Of a stretch of DNA of 64,000 nt, positions 59,817 to 64,000 are shown piece after piece. The stretch's first letter is position 1, and each line of letters begins with the position of its first letter. The position numbers and the translations under genes were made by a program. Under the pieces are notes generated by a model. The model ran no database searches, was not told where the DNA came from, and worked only from the letters and a program-made list of their open reading frames with translations. The DNA lies in assembly GCA_036732025.1 (NCBI GenBank), contig DAINDE010000007.1:42185-106184 (forward strand), given 5' to 3'. The stretch comes from SSSZ01 sp036732025 (GTDB lineage Bacteria; Pseudomonadota; Gammaproteobacteria; Burkholderiales; Rhodocyclaceae).

Positions 59817-60137
59817 TCAAACCTGGGTGTTCATGATGTCCTGGTAGGCGGAAACCAGCTTGTTGCGCACCTGCACCATCTCCTGGAAGGAGACGCTGGC
59901 GGTCTGCAGGGCGATCATCACCTCGTGCAGATTCTGGGAGCTGTCGCCGGCGGCAAGTTTTTCCGCCATCTGGGTGGCCTGCACCTGGGTTTCGTTGACC
60001 TTGTCGATGGAGTTCTTCAGGACCTGGGCGAAATCGGTGCCGCCCGTCGCCGCGGCGCTTTCCGCCGGCCGGCCGGCCGCCTGCCCGGCCGTGGCCCGCA
60101 GCGCGCTCAGCATTTGTTCGATACCCTTGGTGTCCAT
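59817..60137 (-). CDS. fliE: Flagellar hook-basal body protein FliE
   Basis: 106-residue junction protein between the MS ring and the rod. Conserved C-terminal half: FAQVLKNSIDKVNETQVQAT, then SQNLHEVMIALQTASVSFQE and VRNKLVSAYQDIMNTQV. The ATG at 60137 follows AAAGGAA. Oriented away from fliF, unlike the usual fliEFGHIJ order, and placed behind fleR with its own sigma54 promoter. Confidence 0.95.
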   Translation of the reverse strand: MDTKGIEQMLSALRATAGQAAGRPAESAAATGGTDFAQVLKNSIDKVNETQVQATQMAEKLAAGDSSQNLHEVMIALQTASVSFQEMVQVRNKLVSAYQDIMNTQV

Positions 60138-60164
60138 ATCGGTTTCCTTTCCGGCAAACCCCAC

Positions 60165-60179
60165 GCAAACTTCGCGCCA
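60165..60179 (-). promoter_or_regulatory. Sigma54 promoter of fliE
   Basis: On the minus strand TGGCGCG-AAGT-TTGC, matching the consensus TGGCACG-N4-TTGC at 10 of 11 positions with the invariant GG and GC correctly spaced. It begins 3 bases past the fleR stop codon. The start would be about 15 bases before the fliE ATG. Confidence 0.75.
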
Positions 60180-60181
60180 GG

Positions 60182-61527
60182 TCAGCCGTTGAAATAGCCC
60201 TCGTCCCGGTACTGCTGCAGCTTGTAGCGCAGGGTGCGCTCGGAGATGCCCAGGCGCTCCACCGCCAGCTTGCGGGAACCTCCTACTTCGGCCAGCGTGC
60301 GCAGGATATGTTCCCGTTCCAGGTCACGCATATTATCGACCTTTTTTCCCGGCTCCAGCGCTTCCGTCACCGGAACAGCCACCGGAGCGGCCACGCTCGG
60401 CCGCGGGCCGAGGTTGAGGTGGGCCGGCTCGATGGTGTCGCCGGGCGCCAGGATGAGGGCGCGCTGGACGGCGTTTTCCAGCTCCCGCACGTTGCCCGGC
60501 CAGGCGTGGGCCCGCAGCGCCGCCTCGGCGGCGGCGGACAGCCGGGCGTTGCCGCGCCCGAAGCGGGGGCCGTGTTCGGCGATGAAGTGGCGGGCGATGG
60601 CGGCGATGTCGCCGGGCCGTTCCCGGAGGGCGGGGATGGCCACGGGGAAGACGTTCAGGCGGTAATAGAGATCCTCGCGGAAAACCCCTTTGGCCACGGC
60701 TTCCGCCATGTCCCGGTTGGAGGTGGCAATGATGCGGATATCCAGGGCCACCGGCTGCTTGCCGCCGACCCGCTCCACTTCCCGCTCCTGGAGGACGCGC
60801 AGGAGCTTGGCCTGCAGCCCCATGGGCATTTCCGTCACTTCGTCGAGGAGCAGGGTGCCGTGCTGGGCCTGCTCGAACTTGCCGGCCTGGGCCTGCTGGG
60901 CACCGGTGAAGGCCCCCTTCTCGTAGCCGAAGAGGGTGGCTTCCAGCAGGCTATCGGGGATGGCGGCGCAGTTGATGGCGACGAAAGGGCCTTCCCGGCG
61001 GGCGGAATGGCGGTGGATGTAGCGGGCCACCACCTCCTTGCCGACGCCGGATTCGCCGGTGAGCAGCACGGTGGCGTCGGTCTGGGCGACGCGGGCGGCG
61101 ACGGCAAAGAGATCCCGGCTGGCCGGATCGTCGGCCACCACCCCCGCCTCGCCCTGGGTCGCCGGCAATTCGTAACGGGCAATGAGGGTAAGCAGCGCCT
61201 GGGGTTCGAAGGGCTTCAGGAGAAAATCGCAGGCGCCGGAACGCATGGCGTCCACCGCCTTTTCGACTTCGGCGTAGGCGGTCATCAGCACCACCGGCAG
61301 GTGGGGCAGGCGGGCGCGGATCTCCTTGAGAAGGGCAATGCCGTCCATGGGCATCATGCGCACGTCGCTGACGACGATGGAAAACGCCTGGCCGGCCAGG
61401 GCGCGCAGGGCGGTCTCGCCCCCGTCCGCGGCCACGAAGGCGCGGCCGGCCAGCTCCAGGGTGTCGCAGATGGCCTCGCGCAGGCTGGGGTCGTCCTCGA
61501 CGACAAGGATGGGAAGATTGTGGCTGG

Positions 61528-61531
<4 letters not shown>
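60182..61531 (-). CDS. fleR: Sigma54-dependent flagellar response regulator FleR/FlrC
   Basis: 449-residue NtrC-type activator. Receiver domain with VEDDPSL and Asp56 in VVSDVRMMPMDG. AAA+ domain with Walker A LLTGESGVGKEVVA, sigma54 contact loop GAFTGA (206-211) and sensor R ALRERPGD. C-terminal Fis-type helix-turn-helix GSRKLAVERLGISERTLRYK. It activates middle or late class flagellar promoters such as fliE. Overlaps fleS by 4 bases. Confidence 0.95.
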
Positions 61532-62709
<1,178 letters not shown>

Positions 62710-62766
62710 CGAAAAAAGCAGGCGATATTTCGGCCCGGCTAATAGTAGAATATTTCTAGGAAAATT

Positions 62767-62781
62767 TGGCTTCCCACTTGA
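62767..62781 (+). promoter_or_regulatory. Possible sigma54 promoter of fliF
   Basis: TGGCTTC-CCAC-TTGA: the -24 TGGC and TTG of the -12 element are correctly spaced but the invariant GC is GA. It lies 38 bases upstream of the fliF ATG in an AT-rich divergent spacer. Weak call. Confidence 0.35.
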
Positions 62782-62818
62782 TTATTCTTCTGTTTCGCAG
62801 GGCTTAACCCGAGGATAG

Positions 62819-64000
62819 ATGGCAGCGACGACGGACACCACGGCAGGGACGGCACCGGCAGGCTCGGTGGTGGAGCGCCTGCGCGAGGCCCTCGGCCGCC
62901 TCAACGCCCAGCAGAAGCTGCTGCTCATGGTCGGCATCGCCGCCATCGTCGCCATCGTCATCGGCACGGTGCTGTGGAGCCGTCATGCCGACTACAAGGT
63001 GCTTTTCTCCAATATCGGCGAAAAGGATGGCGGCGCCATCATCGCCGCCCTGGAGCAGCAGAACATCCCCCACCGCATGTCGGACAGCGGTGCCATCCTG
63101 GTGCCTTCCGACCGGGTGCACGAGGTGCGCCTCAAGCTCGCCTCCCAGGGCCTGCCCCGGGGCGGTTCCGTCGGTTTCGAGCTGATGGAGAACCAGAAGT
63201 TCGGCATCAGCCAGTTCGCCGAACAGGTCAATTACCAGCGCGGGCTGGAGGGCGAGCTGGCCCGCACCATCCAGTCCATCGGCGCGGTGCAGGCGGCACG
63301 GGTGCATCTGGCCATCCCCAAGCCATCCGTCTTCGTGCGCGACGAGCAGAAGCCCTCGGCCTCGGTGCTGCTCACCCTCTACCCGGGCCGCGTGCTGGAC
63401 CCCGCCCAGATTGCCGGCATCACCCACCTGGTGGCGGCCAGCGTGCCCCAGTTGCCGATCGCCAACGTCACCGTCCTGGACCAGAACGGCGCCCTCCTCT
63501 CGCAACTCAAGAGCAAACTCACCGAAGCCGGCCTCGACCCCGCCCAGATCAAGTACGTGCGCGAGGTCGAGGACAGCATCGGCAAGCGCATCGAGGAGAT
63601 TCTCAAGCCGGTGCTGGGGCCGGAGAACTACAAGGTGCAGGTGGCCGCCGACATCGATTTCTCCCAGAGCGAGCAGACGGCCGAGAGCTTCCGCCCCAAC
63701 AACACGCCGGACAGCACCGTCATCCGCAGCCAGCAGACCGCCGAATCGGCCAACGTCAACCAGACGGCGGGCGGCGTGCCGGGCGCCCTCACCAACCAGC
63801 CGCCGGTGCCCGCCACGGCGCCGCTGACCGCTCCCGCCGTGGGCGGCGCCCCGGGGGGCGCCCAGCCGGCCAAGCCGGGCGAGCCCGCCGGCAAGCTCGA
63901 GGCCGCCGGCGACACCACGCCCCACAATCCCCACAGCCCCCCCCAAAACACCCCCAAACCACACCCCACGCCCCCGCAGACCCCCACAAAACAACCACAA
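62819..64000 (+). CDS. fliF: Flagellar MS-ring protein FliF, 3' end missing
   Basis: N-terminal ~365 residues of FliF, the inner-membrane ring on which the basal body is built (full family length about 550). First membrane helix at about 36-52 (LLLMVGIAAIVAIVIGTVLW), then the ring-building motif DYKVLFSNIGEKDGGAIIAA and SASVLLTLYPGRVLDPAQIA. The ATG at 62819 has GAGGATAG upstream. After about residue 364 the translation becomes a Pro/Thr/Gln run unlike FliF because the sequence itself degenerates near the window end. The genuine gene must continue beyond. Confidence 0.93.
   Translation, partial: MAATTDTTAGTAPAGSVVERLREALGRLNAQQKLLLMVGIAAIVAIVIGTVLWSRHADYKVLFSNIGEKDGGAIIAALEQQNIPHRMSDSGAILVPSDRVHEVRLKLASQGLPRGGSVGFELMENQKFGISQFAEQVNYQRGLEGELARTIQSIGAVQAARVHLAIPKPSVFVRDEQKPSASVLLTLYPGRVLDPAQIAGITHLVAASVPQLPIANVTVLDQNGALLSQLKSKLTEAGLDPAQIKYVREVEDSIGKRIEEILKPVLGPENYKVQVAADIDFSQSEQTAESFRPNNTPDSTVIRSQQTAESANVNQTAGGVPGALTNQPPVPATAPLTAPAVGGAPGGAQPAKPGEPAGKLEAAGDTTPHNPHSPPQNTPKPHPTPPQTPTKQPQ
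63914..64000. other. Low-complexity C/A-only terminal tract, likely assembly artefact
   Basis: The last 87 bases contain one T and very few G, composed almost only of C and A runs, in contrast to balanced GC-rich coding sequence immediately before. It falls in the middle of fliF where conserved sequence is expected. This is typical of degraded base calls at a contig end rather than biology. Confidence 0.7.

Overview
The window is a high-GC (roughly two-thirds G+C by eye) bacterial chromosome segment. Its gene content suggests a flagellated, sulfur-oxidising betaproteobacterium, most like the Rhodocyclales (Azospira/Thauera/Dechloromonas type). That placement is an inference from the complete Sox cluster, the flagellar gene order and the housekeeping genes; no rRNA is present. 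No tRNA, rRNA or CRISPR array was seen.

Layout. 1-2744: an MFS transporter and a DUF1445 hydro-lyase, divergent from a LysR regulator. 2813-5680: an accessory patch holding an IS91-type transposase remnant, a low-GC lipoprotein gene flanked by attC-like sites (an orphan integron-type cassette), and an IS4-family element inserted into the downstream site. 5750-16145: a thiosulfate/sulfide oxidation locus. On the minus strand it runs soxR-soxC-soxD-soxY-soxZ-soxA-soxX-soxB-soxH-rhodanese; divergently it carries a flavocytochrome c sulfide dehydrogenase pair. A palindrome overlaps both divergent promoters. 16203-33755: mostly housekeeping genes, namely Sel1 protein, epimerase, cytochrome c4, dut, coaBC, radC, rpmB-rpmG, dsbB, a fatty-acid desaturase, an RstAB-like two-component system with three tiny proteins, a dedA-lipoprotein-purN-DUF3108-RsmB-MscS operon, and mutL. 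33768-38608: a type III restriction-modification system with a small DUF6883-like partner. 38854-53884: a sugar/methyl-transfer island (ATP-grasp, Gfo/Idh oxidoreductase, two FkbM methyltransferases, GT61, a giant GT2, and two TPR-glycosyltransferases) abutting fliC and probably dedicated to flagellin or surface glycan modification. 54049-64000: flagellar genes fliC-flaG-fliD-fliS-fliT-like-fliK-flhB-like-ycgR-like on the plus strand, fleS-fleR-fliE on the minus strand, and the start of fliF.

How it works together. Sox proteins exported mostly by Tat or Sec oxidise thiosulfate and sulfane sulfur on the SoxYZ carrier, with electrons going to c-type cytochromes. FccAB oxidises sulfide. The ArsR-type regulator probably represses both arms until it senses sulfur species. 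In the flagellar part, FleSR with sigma54 and FliA (sigma28) sites point to the usual tiered control.

Integrity. Four genes carry disruptions visible in the sequence: a C6-run frameshift in the IS4 transposase, a C5-run frameshift at the epimerase start, and in-frame amber codons in the giant glycosyltransferase and in a DUF3800 gene. The last ~87 bases are almost devoid of G and T and look like a degraded contig end.
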